Source of the DNA: Kryptolebias marmoratus
Lineage: Eukaryota > Chordata > Actinopteri > Cyprinodontiformes > Rivulidae
Direction of reading: 5' to 3'
Length of the DNA: 64,000 nucleotides
Assembly: GCF_001649575.2 (NCBI RefSeq)
Contig: NC_051431.1
Span: 25,488,303 to 25,552,302 of the forward strand
Shown: positions 1 through 12,794 of the stretch, in pieces
Position numbering within the stretch: position 1 is the first letter of the stretch
How the letters are laid out: each line of letters begins with the position of its first letter
Notes under the pieces: generated by a model
Seen by the model: only the letters and a program-made list of their open reading frames with translations
Database searches by the model: none
Told to the model about the DNA's origin: nothing
Translations under genes and position numbers: made by a program

Positions 1-164
1 AGTTATAAACACTGAGTAAACAGGGTGGTTCAGAGAGACTGGGTACTTTGTCGTATAGATAATATTCAGCTGCGAGACGCCGTTTATAGAAGAGTGGCGT
101 CATGAAAGAGAATTCAACAGGCCTCATGTTAGAAGAATTAAAAACTAAAAACAAGAACCAGTGT

Positions 165-870
165 CAGTTTTGCTACTTTTAGCCTCTCGATATCATTTTG
201 CTTCTTTAAGCTTATCGCTCGTCTTATGTACATTTAGCTCTTAGCTGCCCTTTTGCTACTCTTAGCTAGCATTTTTCAACTCTAAGCTTTTCGTTACCAT
301 TTTGCTCCTTTTAGTCAGCCTTTTGTTACACTTAGCCTTTAGCTAGCATCTTGCTTATTTTAGCCAGCCTCTTACTAACTTTAGCTACCATTTTGCTCTT
401 TTAGCTAGCCTTTTGTTAAACTTAGCCTTTAGCTACAATCTTGCTCATTTTCACTGGCATTTTGCTACTTGTAGTTAGCATCTTGCTTATTTTAGCCAGC
501 CTCTTGCTAACTTTATCTACTATTTTGCTCATTTTAGTTACCATTTTGCTCATTTTAGTCAGCCTTTTGTTACACTTAGCCTTTAGCTAGCATCTTGCTT
601 ATTTTAGCCAGCCTCTTACTAACTTTAGCTACCATTTTGCTCTTTTAGCTAGCCTTTTGTTAAACTTAGCCTTTAGCTACAATCTTGCTTATTTTCACTG
701 GCATTTTGCTACTTGTAGCTAGCATCTTGCTTATTTTGACCAGCATCTTGCTAATTTTAGCTACCATATTGCCCCCTTTAGTTAGCTTTTGCTACATTTA
801 GCTTTTAGCTGGCATTTTGCGTTTTAATCTTTTAGCTAGCATTTTGATCTTTTTAGCTTATAGGTGGTGC
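165..870. repeat. Degenerate tandem array 1 of TTTTGCTACTTTTAGC-type units
   Basis: Roughly 20-25 bp units built on the words ttttgct, ttttagct and agccttttg. A longer block starting agtcagccttttgttacac at 313 is repeated almost exactly from 557, giving a 244-bp higher-order period. Non-coding. Confidence 0.85.
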
Positions 871-1540
871 TCTGCTTCTTTTAGTTTTAATAATAACTCA
901 GTTTCAGCTCCTACAGCAGTTAATAGCCCCTCGCATCGCTTTTTTCACAGAAATGTAATTTCAGTGGTTTGTGTCTGAAACCTGCTGTCACTTTAAATTA
1001 AAGCTTGTCCAATTTAACAGACAGGACGCAGCCTAAATAACAATGTTCTTAATAACCTGTGTTCAACATTGTTCCCTGCAGAAAAAAACATGATTCTTTA
1101 CGATTAGACAAAAATCCCTGCCCCGTTTCATTCATCATCTATAAACAAATTTGCACTTGCTCTTAAAAATAAGGATCAAATTCAGTGTTCCTTATAGACC
1201 TAACGAGGAACATGTCTTTTTAGCTTCAAGTACTGACTATTCCTTATTTAAATGGGACCATTTGCAGCTCTACCCTACACCCACAATTCATTCAAATAAA
1301 AGCCAAGATAAGAGTATTTTCACACAGAAGGTAGACATTCCCAAATGTCATGTTTCTTCATGAAAGAAAGCAAACAACAATTAACTCTGCCTAACTCTAC
1401 ACGACTTGATTTGCTGTTTCTCTGTCTTCTGAATGTTTATGCATCACTTTGGACCCAGGAAACAAAAGTAAAGCCACATAAAACTGACTCATAAAAAGTT
1501 CTGTTTTGCCAGTCGTTGCTGTTCAACAGGTTTTAAATAC
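871..1540. other. No recognised feature
   Basis: AT-rich unique-looking sequence. The 70-codon plus-strand frame at 1151 has no recognisable domain. Confidence 0.5.
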
Positions 1541-2250
1541 ATAAGCTGGCTGCTCGGGTAAAATAAACTAAAACCGCGGAGTGAGAACTACACAAACACG
1601 CATCAGACTTGTGGAAAAAGCCGCACAGATCTGGCGCACTGAGGTAAAGTTTCACGGCTGGGCGACAAAAAGAATTTCTCGGTGCGTTCACTGCCCCTCG
1701 GGAAAAAGTTCACTTTGAAAACTTTTCTGCTTTCCGTAAAGCAAAGCGACATGGTAGTACGGGTTATGTCACTTTCATGGCTGTTTTCGTTAAATACAGA
1801 TTCACTGTTAAACCGGCAAGAAACACAAACTTACCATACGCAGCCCTCGAATGAGTACATCCAGGAAAGGTTTCGGGAAAACCCAGGCGACCCGACAAAA
1901 AAAAAAAAAAACTCTCACGAATTGGTTCGTATCTCCTCGAGGAAACCCACCGCTCGAAGTAAACACGCAGTGACGCGTGATACTTCGGGGAGATGAATAA
2001 TGGTGGAAAAGGCTAAAAGACGAGGCTGGTGTGTGTCTTTGTTGAGTAGGGGGAAGAAGTGAAAGGACACCGAGGAAGGAACGGGCGGCTTTCCTCCTTT
2101 GTTCGTCCTGAATGTAGCCTGCGCCGTGGATATATTCTCACCGTTCATGTGTCCCTGACAGCCGCTGATTGGCTGGACGGCCGGGATCAAGAAAAGGTGA
2201 TTCGCGTCAAGCTAGCCGGAGTACCGGCGCTACTTCCGGTCAAAATATTT
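1540..2250. promoter_or_regulatory. Possible CpG-rich promoter of an unseen gene leaving the window on the left
   Basis: Locally GC/CpG-rich. It contains a CCAAT element (gattgg at about 2166) and an ETS-like acttccgg at about 2231-2238. On the minus strand a strong splice donor GTATG/GTAAGT ends a possible first exon at 1835, preceded by a short frame MYSFEGCV. On the plus strand there is a second donor-like ACTGAG/GTAAAG near 1642. No downstream exon is visible, so the gene is unidentified. Confidence 0.35.
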
Positions 2251-2360
2251 TTAAAAATATAACTTTTACTATGAAATTATATTTTACATCTAAAGCGCTG
2301 GCACGTAATGCGCGGATATTTAGACATATCGTGAAATTCTTGTTATTATTAGGCGGCCGA

Positions 2361-3047
2361 GCATTCCTTGAAGAGAGGCATATCTGCAGCTAATTCAAGA
2401 TGGCTGCCACATCTACCAAGTTGTGTTAATGCTCCGAGAATGGGTTGAGGATGACTCTCAGCTACTGGCTTATAAATGTTACTGTCAGTAATTTAGAGTA
2501 AATTATAACCATTTTTTTTGTATTGGCAAAGGCAGCCATTTTGACATAGGTTGACCCCCAAATGTCAATCAGCTGTAGAGGCACATCCACTGATTACTTT
2601 CTGAATGTTTATTTAAAACCTGCCATTTGGTTCATGAGCTAATTTTACTATTAGACAGTGTTGAGATGGCGCTGTATATGTTGACGATTACTCTCAGCTA
2701 CTACCACACCAGGTTTTAGCTCAACATCTGTAAAACCGACTAAGTAATATAACCATTTTTGTGCTGGCTCATGTTGATTAGCTGTGGTGGCCATCTTGAA
2801 TAATCCAAAATGTAATCAGCTGGAGATATATATGATTCCTAAGAGTTTCATTAAAAGCGGTCATGAGATTCATGAGACATTTTGCTCACAAATAGGGGGC
2901 CAGGTTACTCAGCTGTAGAAGTTTATTCAATGGTTACTTTCTGAAAGCTTCATTCAAATCCATCTAGTGGTTCAGGAGATTTTACGCTAACAATTTAGAC
3001 AAACAAACACACACGCAAAAACATTATCGCCCTGCTTTCACATTTGG
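2361..3047 (+). repeat. Palindrome-ended repeat, copy A
   Basis: Begins with the imperfect 19-nt palindrome gcattccttgaagagaggc. The body carries tcagctactaccacaccagg, gtggtggccatcttgaat and ggcagccattttgac, and it ends acacacgcaaaaacattatc. The body block is present at least twice (near 2447 and 2684, about 237 bp apart). Confidence 0.8.
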
Positions 3048-3615
3048 TGGCAGGATATAATGGATATTTCAGGTGATTCTTGTTGTCTAAAGTTTGTTTT
3101 ATAAATGTGGTAATTTCCGTGCTTTTATTTTGTAGGTACCATTACTCCATTTCCTGTTAAATTCTGTTGCATTTCCTTCAGCTTGGAGCAGGGTGGAGGC
3201 ATTCATGCCTAACATACTTTTATTCTGAGCATAATTACTATCTGCCTGATACTTTTGAAATTCATACAGGCTCTCTTGAGGAATGTGTTTTTTTTAATAA
3301 TTTTTTTTGATGTTATAGTTTAAAAATAAAACAGTTTTGACTGGAAACATGGCCTAAAAAGAGAGTGTGAGCAGTTGGTTTTGTGTATCAAACCCAAATA
3401 AATGGGACAGCGACTTTATTTGTAACATCTATACTCACTAAGGTCAGAACAACTAAACCATCTGACTTTTAGGACATAAACTCATTACTTTGCTTTAGCA
3501 CGCAATCCTGTTTTTACCATAACCACCATGACCCCGCCTACAGTACAATGTAAACAATGCCTTAGTTAAACACTGAGGCTTATCTAACATTCAAAGAATA
3601 AAACACCTTACAAGA

Positions 3616-4066
3616 GCACTCCTTACAAGAATTCATATCGCCTTTCATACCAAAGATTTCAACTAAAATCATCTTATGATAGGAAGGGACAGTTCTAGTT
3701 CTAGTTATAGTTGTTTTGGTTAAACCTTGTAAATGACATTATGTGGGATGTCATGCGATGTTGTGAGATCTTGAGAGACATGATAGCGCTCATAGAATGT
3801 GCTGAGGATGACTCTTAGCTACTACCACACCACATTTTAGCTCAATATGTGTAAAACTGGCTGAGCTAGAGCTGTTTTGTGTTTGCTAAGGTTATATAGC
3901 TGTGGCCGTCTTGAATGGTGTTGACTCCAAAAGTTAATTAGTTACTGATGTATATCCAATGAGTACTTTCTAATAGTTTAACTAAAACCTGTCCTCTGTT
4001 TTAAGTGATATTTTGCTAACACTACAGACAAACAAACCCGCACATACAGGCGCGATAATAATGCAT
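3616..4066 (+). repeat. Palindrome-ended repeat, copy B
   Basis: Decayed palindrome at 3616-3634, then the catatcgcctttcataccaa linker, one body unit (gctactaccacaccacattt) and the aacaaacccgcacatacagg tail. Confidence 0.8.
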
Positions 4067-4079
4067 TTTCACAAGCAGT

Positions 4080-5690
4080 GTCTATATCTTTTTTTTTTTA
4101 GTTCCGTTTTTAGTATTTCAGTCCAAATACAGTCTTCTGTTCCACATCTGTAAGAGTGTCAGATACAGAGAAAAAAAACACACAAAAAAAACAAGCAACC
4201 AGGCTTAGTCAGCAATAAAAGGCCTGGATGAAATTAGTTTCACTGTGAAACTTAGAGCGATATTTCCCAGTTTAGCCGGTGTTAAATCAATTCAAGAAGT
4301 CCCAAAGAATGGAATAAACGCAGCAGGCATCGCATGCCTGTCAGCTTGATGTAGAAAAGTGATCTTCCTCGCCATTCTCCAGTGAGTCACTGAGGGAATA
4401 GTTCGACATTTTTGATAAACATCCTTTCCCTTCTTACCGAGAGTTGCTTGAGAAGATCAATACCACTCTCATTTCTGCCCATTAAATGTGAAGCTGCAGC
4501 CAGGAGATCGTTAGCTTAAGAATGGAAAACGAGGGGGGGGATATACGTTTCTATAAGGCTGTCACTGGAAGCAGGAAAACATTTGTTACTAAGTTAGAGA
4601 GCTGATCTCAGAGAGACAGAGACAGCTTCAGCTGAACATGACTCACAGCTCCCATGCTGTGTGTGTGTGTGTGTGTGCACGCAGTGAGTTTTTTTGGTGT
4701 TGTGTAAGGACAAGCTTTGTGCATATCTGTCGTCTGTGAATGAGCTTCTGACACGTGTGGGATAGCGTGTGTGTGCCTGCCTGCTTTTCAGTGCTGACTT
4801 CAGACAGACCTGCCTCGGCTGTTCCTCCCAGCCCGCACAAATCTTACCCCGGGTCCTGGGAGAGACTCCTTGCATCCGATGTTTTCGTTCTCCGCCTTTC
4901 ATTACGCCTTCTCTTTCCCTACCCCCCAGATATGCTCCTTATCTTTCTCCCAGCATGACTCTGTTTGTCTGTTCCTTTACTGTTTTTACATGTCATGTCT
5001 TATTTTTTTCCCCTCCCTGCCCTTGTTGTAAAGTGGGTTATAAGAAAACACTGTCAGTAAAGCAGAATCACAGAATCACTGTGGGGACTTATGCTTGTTA
5101 GAGCATATAGGGGAGTGACTTGTCTTGACTTGGTTGGACTTCTGTTCACTTTGCATATGAAGCACTGTGAGCGTGCAGTCGTGACCAAAAGAAAGAAAAA
5201 CGACACCTTGCTTCAGTCCCGTGACTTCCTGTTTCAAGATACGACAAAAAGAATCATCTGCTCCTCACCGGTAATACATACAATACTAAAGAGGAAAATA
5301 TGTCAGCAGCAATCCTGGAGGCATAACTGTTGCTGTCCATCAGTCTGACAAGATTTTAAAGTGATTTCCGAACCGTTTGGTATTCATGGTTCTTCAGCGA
5401 GAAAGACCGTCCGTCCATCAATCCTCTTCCACCTATCCATGTTTGGATTGCAGAGGTCAGGTCCTGAAAGGAAAATGACATCCCTTTTCCCTATAACATT
5501 GTTCCCCTTTGTGGAAATCTCAAGGTGTTCCCAAGTCAGAGTGGAGACTGTAGCATTAAGAACCCCCCCCCCCCCCATGACCTTTGACCTACCATCATCC
5601 TTCAGCAATTGTTTTGTCTAAAAAAAGTCTTTCTACATTGACTGATTCTTGGTATGATCTTTGATAATTGTTTACATATCAAGGCTTTCA
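4080..5690. other. Intergenic, no recognised gene
   Basis: Contains a (TG)n run at about 4657-4678 and a poly-C tract near 5563. The short open frames on both strands show no protein domain. Confidence 0.5.
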
Positions 5691-5700
5691 GACTCTAGGA

Positions 5701-5916
5701 CAGGAGTGGCAAATCCTGGTCCTGGAGGGCCACCATCCTGCATGTTTTACTTGTTTCTCTGCTCCAACACACCTGATTTGAATCAATGGGTGATAAACAG
5801 GCTTCTGCAGAACATGAAGAGATAATTTAACCGTTGAATCAGGTGTGTTGGAGCAGGAAAACAAGTAAAACATGCAGGATAGTGGCCCTCAAGGACCAGG
5901 ATTGGACACCCCTGCT
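5701..5916. mobile_element. hAT-type fold-back MITE, copy 1
   Basis: Inverted ends (caggagtggcaaatcctggt and ccaggattggacacccctg) and long internal complementarity (tgctccaacacacctgattt against aatcaggtgtgttggagcag). Same family as the cleaner copy at 62312. Possible 8-bp target copies CTCTAGGA/CTCTGGGA flank it. Confidence 0.75.
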
Positions 5917-5954
5917 GCTCTGGGACATCTAAGTAGTAGAGATAGACTGTTTTT

Positions 5955-6543
5955 ATGCTTCTTCTATTCACACCTGATAGCTCAGTAGACTTGGTTTCAT
6001 TGGGGACCAAAATGTCAACATTTGTTCCATTTTCAGCTGCTGCGGTTCTCATTCACACTGCACCGAGTCAATCGAGCCAAACTCTTTGAGCAATAGCTCC
6101 AAAAGCAGGAAGCTGACTATAGAACAGGGCTTTCTGGGTAAATACAACCAAAACAAACATGCCTTTCTACCACTAGAGGGAGAAATGACTCGTGGTCAGA
6201 CGTGGAGTAAAGAGGAGGTAAAATGTTTGTTTGGCACATGTACCACAGACAAAACAGAAATCCTTAAACCCCTAAAATTAGTCGCCACTCTATTTTTGTT
6301 TACTTTTCCAGAAGAAGGAAGTTGTGCTCAGTGTCTTCTTCAGAAGTTTTCATGTCGTTTCCTTCAGTAGTTCTTGGTGCAGCGCCACCACAGGCGAGGG
6401 ATGGAACAGGTCGCTGAAGGGTTTGGCTCGATTGACTCAGTGCAGTGTGAATGAGAACCACAGCAGCTGAAAATGAAACAAATATTGACATTTTGGTCCC
6501 AAATCAAACCGACTCTACCAGACTATCAGGTGTGAATACACCC
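5955..6543. mobile_element. Fold-back MITE with about 130-bp terminal inverted repeats
   Basis: The arm at about 5968-6095 (cacacctgatagctcagtag, gggaccaaaatgtcaacatt, tcattcacactgcaccgagt) is complementary to the arm at about 6425-6543. The centre (6096-6424) is unique. No transposase. The superfamily is uncertain; a 3-bp TTA/TAA flank would suit PIF/Harbinger. Confidence 0.75.
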
Positions 6544-6549
6544 TAAGAC

Positions 6550-7322
6550 TCATAAAAACATGATTTATACAGAGATAAAAATTTGTTCATTTAATTGTGG
6601 AATCTTTTGAAATGTAGAAAATAAATGTTGATAGTTTTATGTGTGTGGTTATCTCATAAGAAATTAGCCAAATCGTTTAGCAAACTTTATTTCTTTTGTC
6701 TTGCGAGAGACAAGACGGGTGATCCAGAACTTTTGAACAGGAAAAGATAAGAGACAACATGCAAACTCCAGAGACAACATGCAAACTCAACATAAAAACA
6801 CTAAAACCAGGATTGCTAACCACCACTGTGCAGCTACTTCCATCAGCCTGTTAAAGTTTTTGACAGTACAATTAAAAAAGAACTCAACAATCATGGCTTG
6901 CCAGGAGAAAAAAAAAGCCTCTTCTTACAAAAAAGCAAAATGGCAGCAGATCAGCATAAAACTAGAGGAGATCAAGAAGATGAGGGCTGCCTTTGTTGTC
7001 ATCTTGGCATACTGCAATGTCATCAGTGAGAGTGACAGTTCTTCCTCCTGCTGAGCCACAGAGGAAAAGTTTTATGAATATCATTTCCACTCCAAAGATG
7101 AGACTTTGGAATTATTAAGGTGATACTCAGTGAAACTTGGACTTGTGTATGATGAGTTGGGCTTCACAGGTCAGCCATTTGCTATATGCTCATTTACCTC
7201 AACGTATCCACCAGCTGGACACTTTCTATCAGGAAATGGAGGATATTCATGCTGCAGCATCATGTTGCTATTAGGAAACCATATTGCCAGCCTGTGGCAA
7301 ATAAGCATGCTCTCCTTGTCTC

Positions 7323-7365
<43 letters not shown>

Positions 7366-7660
7366 CCACACACACCCTGAGGAGACAGAAAATTACTGTG
7401 TAAATGCTGAAAAAGCATTCACACTATTGTTTCTATTTTTCTTTCCATGTTTTTTGCAATCTGACTGCTTCTGCAGACTTTATGCTATTTTATCCATTAA
7501 CACATTCAACTGATGAGTGCTATCGATGTTTGGGTTATGTTATTTTTACACTTTTCAAAATATTTAACTTTACTTGTCATATATTCTTCATGAAAATATA
7601 CCGAGATCCATTCAATTCCTTCAAAAACATTGTTCCCTTTGAAATCTGCTTCAGGGTACT
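6550..7660. other. Intergenic, with a (CA)n microsatellite
   Basis: No gene recognised. A CA repeat of about 50 bp lies at 7326-7377, and the two overlapping plus-strand frames crossing it are products of the repeat. Confidence 0.6.
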
Positions 7661-7677
7661 TGCTCCATTGTGTATTC

Positions 7678-8215
7678 TTATGCTACTTTTAGATTTTAGC
7701 TGTTGTTCCCTTACTTTTAGCTTTTATATACTCTTTGCTACTTTTAGCTTTTAGTAACCTTTTGCTACTTTAGCTTTTAGCTAACTTTTTGCTGGTTTTA
7801 GCTAACCTTTTGCTGCTTTTAGCTAGCCTTTTGCTGCTTTTAGCTAGCCTTTTGCTGCTTTTAGCTATCCTTTTGCTACTTTTAGCTAGCCTTTTGCTAC
7901 TTATAGCTAACCTTTTGCTGCTATTAGCTAGCCTTTTGCTACTTTTAGCTAACCTTTTGCTGCTTTTAGCTAGCCTTTTGCTACATATAGCTAACCTTTT
8001 ACTACTTTAGCTTCTAGCTACCATTTCCATACTTTTAGCTTTTAGTTACCCTTTGCTACTTTAGCTTTTAGCTAGCCTTTTGCTACTTTTAGCTTCTAGT
8101 TGCCATTTTGCTACATTTAGCTTTTAGCTATCTTTTTGTCACATTTAGCTTTTAGCTATCTTTTTGTCACATTTAGCTTTTAGCTACTGTTTTGCTCCCT
8201 TTAGTTTTTGTCTAG
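7678..8215. repeat. Tandem array 2, 21-bp units related to array 1
   Basis: The core (about 7785-8000) is a regular 21-bp repeat of the type gctagccttttgctgcttta. Since 21 is a multiple of 3, it creates a spurious Leu-rich plus-strand frame of 73 codons. The 3' flanks of both arrays are similar (ctctgcttc..., gtttcagct..., then tttttc.cagaa), so both probably belong to one dispersed element. Confidence 0.85.
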
Positions 8216-8219
8216 TGTT

Positions 8220-10840
8220 CTGCTTCACCTCCGTTTCAGCTTGTTCAGCAAATTTCAGCCAAGTTATTCTGTCAGCACTCAGCATTTGCGCTGGATTTTT
8301 CGCAGAACGTGCAGTTTCTCTAGTTTCTGTAAAGCGCTGTACAGTTCCCAACAAGCCAGGGCTCTGTTTTCCCTGGAGGTGATTCATGCATAATGCTGCT
8401 CGCTCTGCAATATTAGTCTGGCAGCAGGTGAAATCCTGGAGGAGCAGGAGGTGGAGGAAGGTCCACACAACTGTCAAAATGACATCTGTATTTCCAGTCA
8501 GGTTTCTGCCACAACCAGAGGCGGACAAACTGTGTTATGCCAACATGTATGACACTGTACCACTGCCATGTGACAGAGGACACACAACTTAAATCTGCCC
8601 TTTTGTTGCCGGTCTTAGTTAACACTCAATGAAACTGAATTCAAGCATAGTTCATTTCAAAGACATCATAATTTTTGTCTGGGTTAGGTTTATTATAAGA
8701 CCAGTATCTACATTACTGCCTCTGTACATAAGAGAAAGCAAATAAATAATTGTTTATTTAATGTCTGGTTTTCCAGGAAAGATGGGATGACAACAGTATG
8801 TGGGCCAAATGAAAACACAATAAAATGATATTATCGTTGTGTTTTAAGATTGTTTGAATAGTTTCTGCTCCTCAGTGGGCACTTAAAACACTTTCCAAAG
8901 AAGTTTTAGGGGAAAAAAGCCCCGATTAGTCACAAGCTACATACTGAAAGTCACAGTTAAGTTAGGCTTCAAGATTTTCTCTAAATGTGATGTGTAAAAA
9001 AAAAAAAAAAAGAAAAAACAAAGACTTGATGAAATCACAAGATAAAAGATAGCTTTTCTAAAGCTTAGAAAAACAGAAAAGGTTTGTAGCATGAGAACTT
9101 CACCTTGATTTTAGGTTTTACTTGGCAGACAGCTACTGTGGCATGAACCATTCAATCCCAGAAGTGAGATTTTTTTTTTTTTAGTCACAGCAGGCCCACA
9201 AAGTTGTATTTCAACCTCAGGCATTCTAAGAAACCTCTTCCACCCCAGCCTTTACATTGAACTTGATAAATATTAGCCCTTCAGTCAGTTTGTGATTGAT
9301 TCAATCAGATGCACACAAAGTGCAGTCCAGCTTCTATCAGTGACCTTTAGTGTTTGTGTGCACAAACTACAGCCAGATGTGTGTTGTTAATTATTTGTCA
9401 GCTAGCCTTCAGTGAACATGGCCCGAGTGGGCTGACTTGCAGTTTTGAACATTGTCGAACCTGGGTGTGATATCGTTCCCGTCTCGGGCAGATTGAACAC
9501 GTCATAACCCACAGATTGCTGCTGACGCACATATTGGTACGAGATCTGTGAGTCAGTGTAGCCGGTGTTTCTCAGCCTATGCTTTTGTGAGCAGCGGCTC
9601 TGTAAGTGCCTAAGAAAATGTATTAATAAATATTTGAGGTGCCTCGGAGTGAAACCCCGGAGATGACTTTTTGTGTGATTTGCATGAAAAAGAAATAGGA
9701 TAAAAACACAAAGAAATGAAAAAGACTAATTTTTACCAGTTAGTGTATTACTTTGCCTATTATTCTTCTCTTTCTGTCAGTATTTAGTTCACTACTCCTG
9801 TCGTTTTAGAAAGAGTTGTGCAAAAATATAAGTCAAAACATCCAGCTTGATCAGAAATAGTGTGCTATGACCTTTAGTAAGCGGTACATTGTATGGTGTA
9901 GGCAAAATTTGCAAAAAAACAAAGAAAATATTCACACATGCAAAAATAAGGTTTTGGCTCCTTAAAGCTCAGGCATACTTCACAGTAGAAACAAAGTCTC
10001 AGGAAGTTGCCTCAGCTGGCATTTTCTTATTGTTTACAGTTTTTACACAATCGCTGTTGAAGTTTTGTGATTTTTGAAGATTTTGCCACACAATGCTCAT
10101 CTCATAGGTGATGATGATGATGATGTCACAAACCAAATGTCTGAGCTGTCTAAATTTTCACAAGAGGTTAAATAGAAGACAAGACATTTTCTCAAAGAGG
10201 TTTTACTTGTCATCCAAACGGCTGTAAGTGGCCCCGTTTGTCTGTTAGCAAATGGATCTTCATGAAACTCTCAAAGTAGTGTTATGACCCGTCTAGGGGA
10301 TGGCAAGATCACAACACAAAGGATCCAAAGCAGCCAACCGGCACAGTTTTTAACATTTGATAATGTCACTTATTAAAAAGATGTATTTCGTATGAGGCAC
10401 TACAACAGATTTTACAGTTGTTTTAGAGTTTTAGAGTATAAACAGGCTTCAGACAGAGCTATGAGCTGAACACAAAAAACCCCCCAAAATTAACTATCTT
10501 AATATAAATCCAAACTTACCTACTTGAAAATAAATAAACCAAATGATAGAGGCATACCTGCCTAAATAAGATACACAGAAGAAAACTCGAAACAAAAATA
10601 AATGGCAACTCTCTCCTACAAAAACTCCTTACAGTTATGATCAGAGACAAAAATGACATAACTGGTTGGTATAAGCAAATGAAGGATGACAGGAAGTCCA
10701 TGTCGGCATCTTATATACTCGTCCTCATTAGGTAAGGCACCAATCCGTCATCTCCGGACATCAGGAACCAATCAGCGATGAGCACTTGCACACTCAAATT
10801 TGCATAATCAATGCACCTTAAGACAGCAGTTGTAACAGTA
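8220..10840. other. Intergenic, no recognised gene
   Basis: Unique-looking AT-rich sequence with small homopolymer runs. The short open frames at 8164-8625 on both strands have no domain that I recognise. Confidence 0.5.
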
Positions 10841-10849
10841 GTCATTGGA

Positions 10850-11345
10850 TCTACAGCTCATTAACATTTGGAGTCAATCCAATTCAAGATGGCTGCCACA
10901 ACTAATTAGAAAACACAAACATGGCTACAACTTAGTCAGTTTTACAGACGGTGAATCAAATAATGGTGTTGTGAAAGCTGACAGTCACTCCCAACACATA
11001 TTCTAAGCACTACACTTTGGCAATAACTGACAGCATCAACACTGACTGCCTGTTAGCAAAATATCTCCTGAACCTCTGAATGGGTTTTATTGAACCCCTC
11101 AGAAAGTAATCACTGCCTGTACGTCTCCAGCTCATACGAATTGGAGTCAATCCTAAGATGGACACCACAGCTAACTGAAATTAGCTAGACCTCGGTCAAT
11201 TTTATGGATATTGAGGTCAGTTCTGTGTGGTAGTAGCTGATCATCATCCCCGTGATATTCTTTGAGCTCTAACACCAGATCTCATAATATCACACAAAGT
11301 AGTTCATTTACAAGGTTTGACCTAAAGGGTTATGACTCTAAGAAC
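10850..11345 (-). repeat. Palindrome-ended repeat, copy C (two body units)
   Basis: Reverse-oriented copy with attcaagatggctgccacaa at about 10882, a second weaker unit from about 11140, and the aatatcacacaaagtagttc head region. A small related piece lies at about 10235-10280. Confidence 0.75.
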
Positions 11346-12790
11346 AAAAAAAGCTTTATATTTCTGCATGAATACTTTGACATAAGAATATGAAAAACAT
11401 AGCTTCTTTTTCCAGGAAAATATTAAGTGTTAGAACGTAGAAGCTCATTTATAGCTGAAGCACCATTCTAAGGTCTGAAAAGACTTGAAAGAAATCAGAA
11501 AGGAGAGATGTCAGTCAGCTGGGTTTGTGGCACAAGCTTTTTCCCCTAAAACATATTTTACAATCTTGTCTATTTTGTTCTCGTGGACCTAGGAACTCGC
11601 CTCATCGGATCTCATAAAATGAGTGTCCCGTTACGCCCCTAGTAGTTACCATGGTGACCCGAATGAGGAGCTTTAACGTTTCTTTTGCTCTTGGTTGTCT
11701 TTACACTTCTTCCATAGTTAATGCATCCAAATGTGTGCGTTTTTTTTTTAGCTTGTTACAAAAGTAAATACCAAATTCCTTACGGGCTTTAAAGACGAAA
11801 GTCGAAGCATGCCGAAATTTCAGGCTTTAGCTGCTTGAGCACCTTGTAAATTTTCTAGTTTTTAACCATGTTTAGGTCAGAAAACAGAACAGAGTCTAAA
11901 GCCTGCCAGAGATGCCCTCTTCTACCTTCAGTTCAGAGGTAAACAAGGTGCAAGTCATAACACTCCACTGACTCAGACATATGGGGTCCCATTAGTGCCA
12001 AAAATATGTTTATGTGTCTATGGAAGGCATGTATGTAGCATGCTATGTATATGTTAGGTGTATATGTAAGGTGCATATGTTAGGTGATAGACAGACACCT
12101 TTTTATTTCTTGTTGTTTCAGTGTGCCATCAACTTCAGTTAACAAGTGAGGCTCCACCAGGTCCCCGGGGCACTCTGAACTCTTCCACGAACACTGGTGT
12201 TGCTGGCAGATAGTTTCGGGAACACACTCCTCCCTTTCAACCGCGCACAAAACAAACACATGTGGCGCCTGAGTCAGGCTGCTTCTGCCGAAGCAAATAG
12301 GATGATGAGGCACTGTTGCTCAGGCCAGGAAATACGTCGTGAATTAGCTAAGTGTGAGTGTCTTTTTCACCTGGCTTTGTGCGATTCATTAGTTTATCTC
12401 AGAAAAGTTCACTGCGGTCCTCGGCGCAGCGCCCTGGCTGATTAGGTGCTTTTTTTTTTTTGCTTTTGGAAGACAGAATAAGGCAGCACCAGGGTGCCAC
12501 CTTGAGGAATACGAGCCAAGATTGCAGCAGTGTCAGGGTTAGGTCGATCTAAGAACTGCCAACCGTGTGGAAACGTGTGATGGAGGAAGCGGCAGAGGGG
12601 AGTTGAGCAGGACCACGCTGCCATCTGCTGGGTGGAAGTCTGCTCACACCAATCTGACAAACACACAACAGTTTCACCAGCTGAGACACGGAAAATGGAA
12701 TCACTGTAACCTCGTAGGTCTAGTTGGCAGAATAGCTGAATTTTCCTCTACTCTCATTGCTTTATATTTAACGCTCATGGTTCAAACTCA
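11345..12790. other. Intergenic, no recognised gene
   Basis: Includes the short overlapping frames at 12080-12666, none resembling a known protein. Nothing else seen. Confidence 0.5.
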
Positions 12791-12794
12791 AGTA

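Noticed and set aside
165..870. CRISPR-like array of short repeats
   Set aside because: Units are degenerate with no unique spacers of constant length, and the genome is vertebrate.
7789..8010. Leu-rich 73-codon frame resembling a membrane peptide
   Set aside because: Produced by a 21-bp tandem repeat whose length is a multiple of three. The same repeat family at 165-870 has no such frame.
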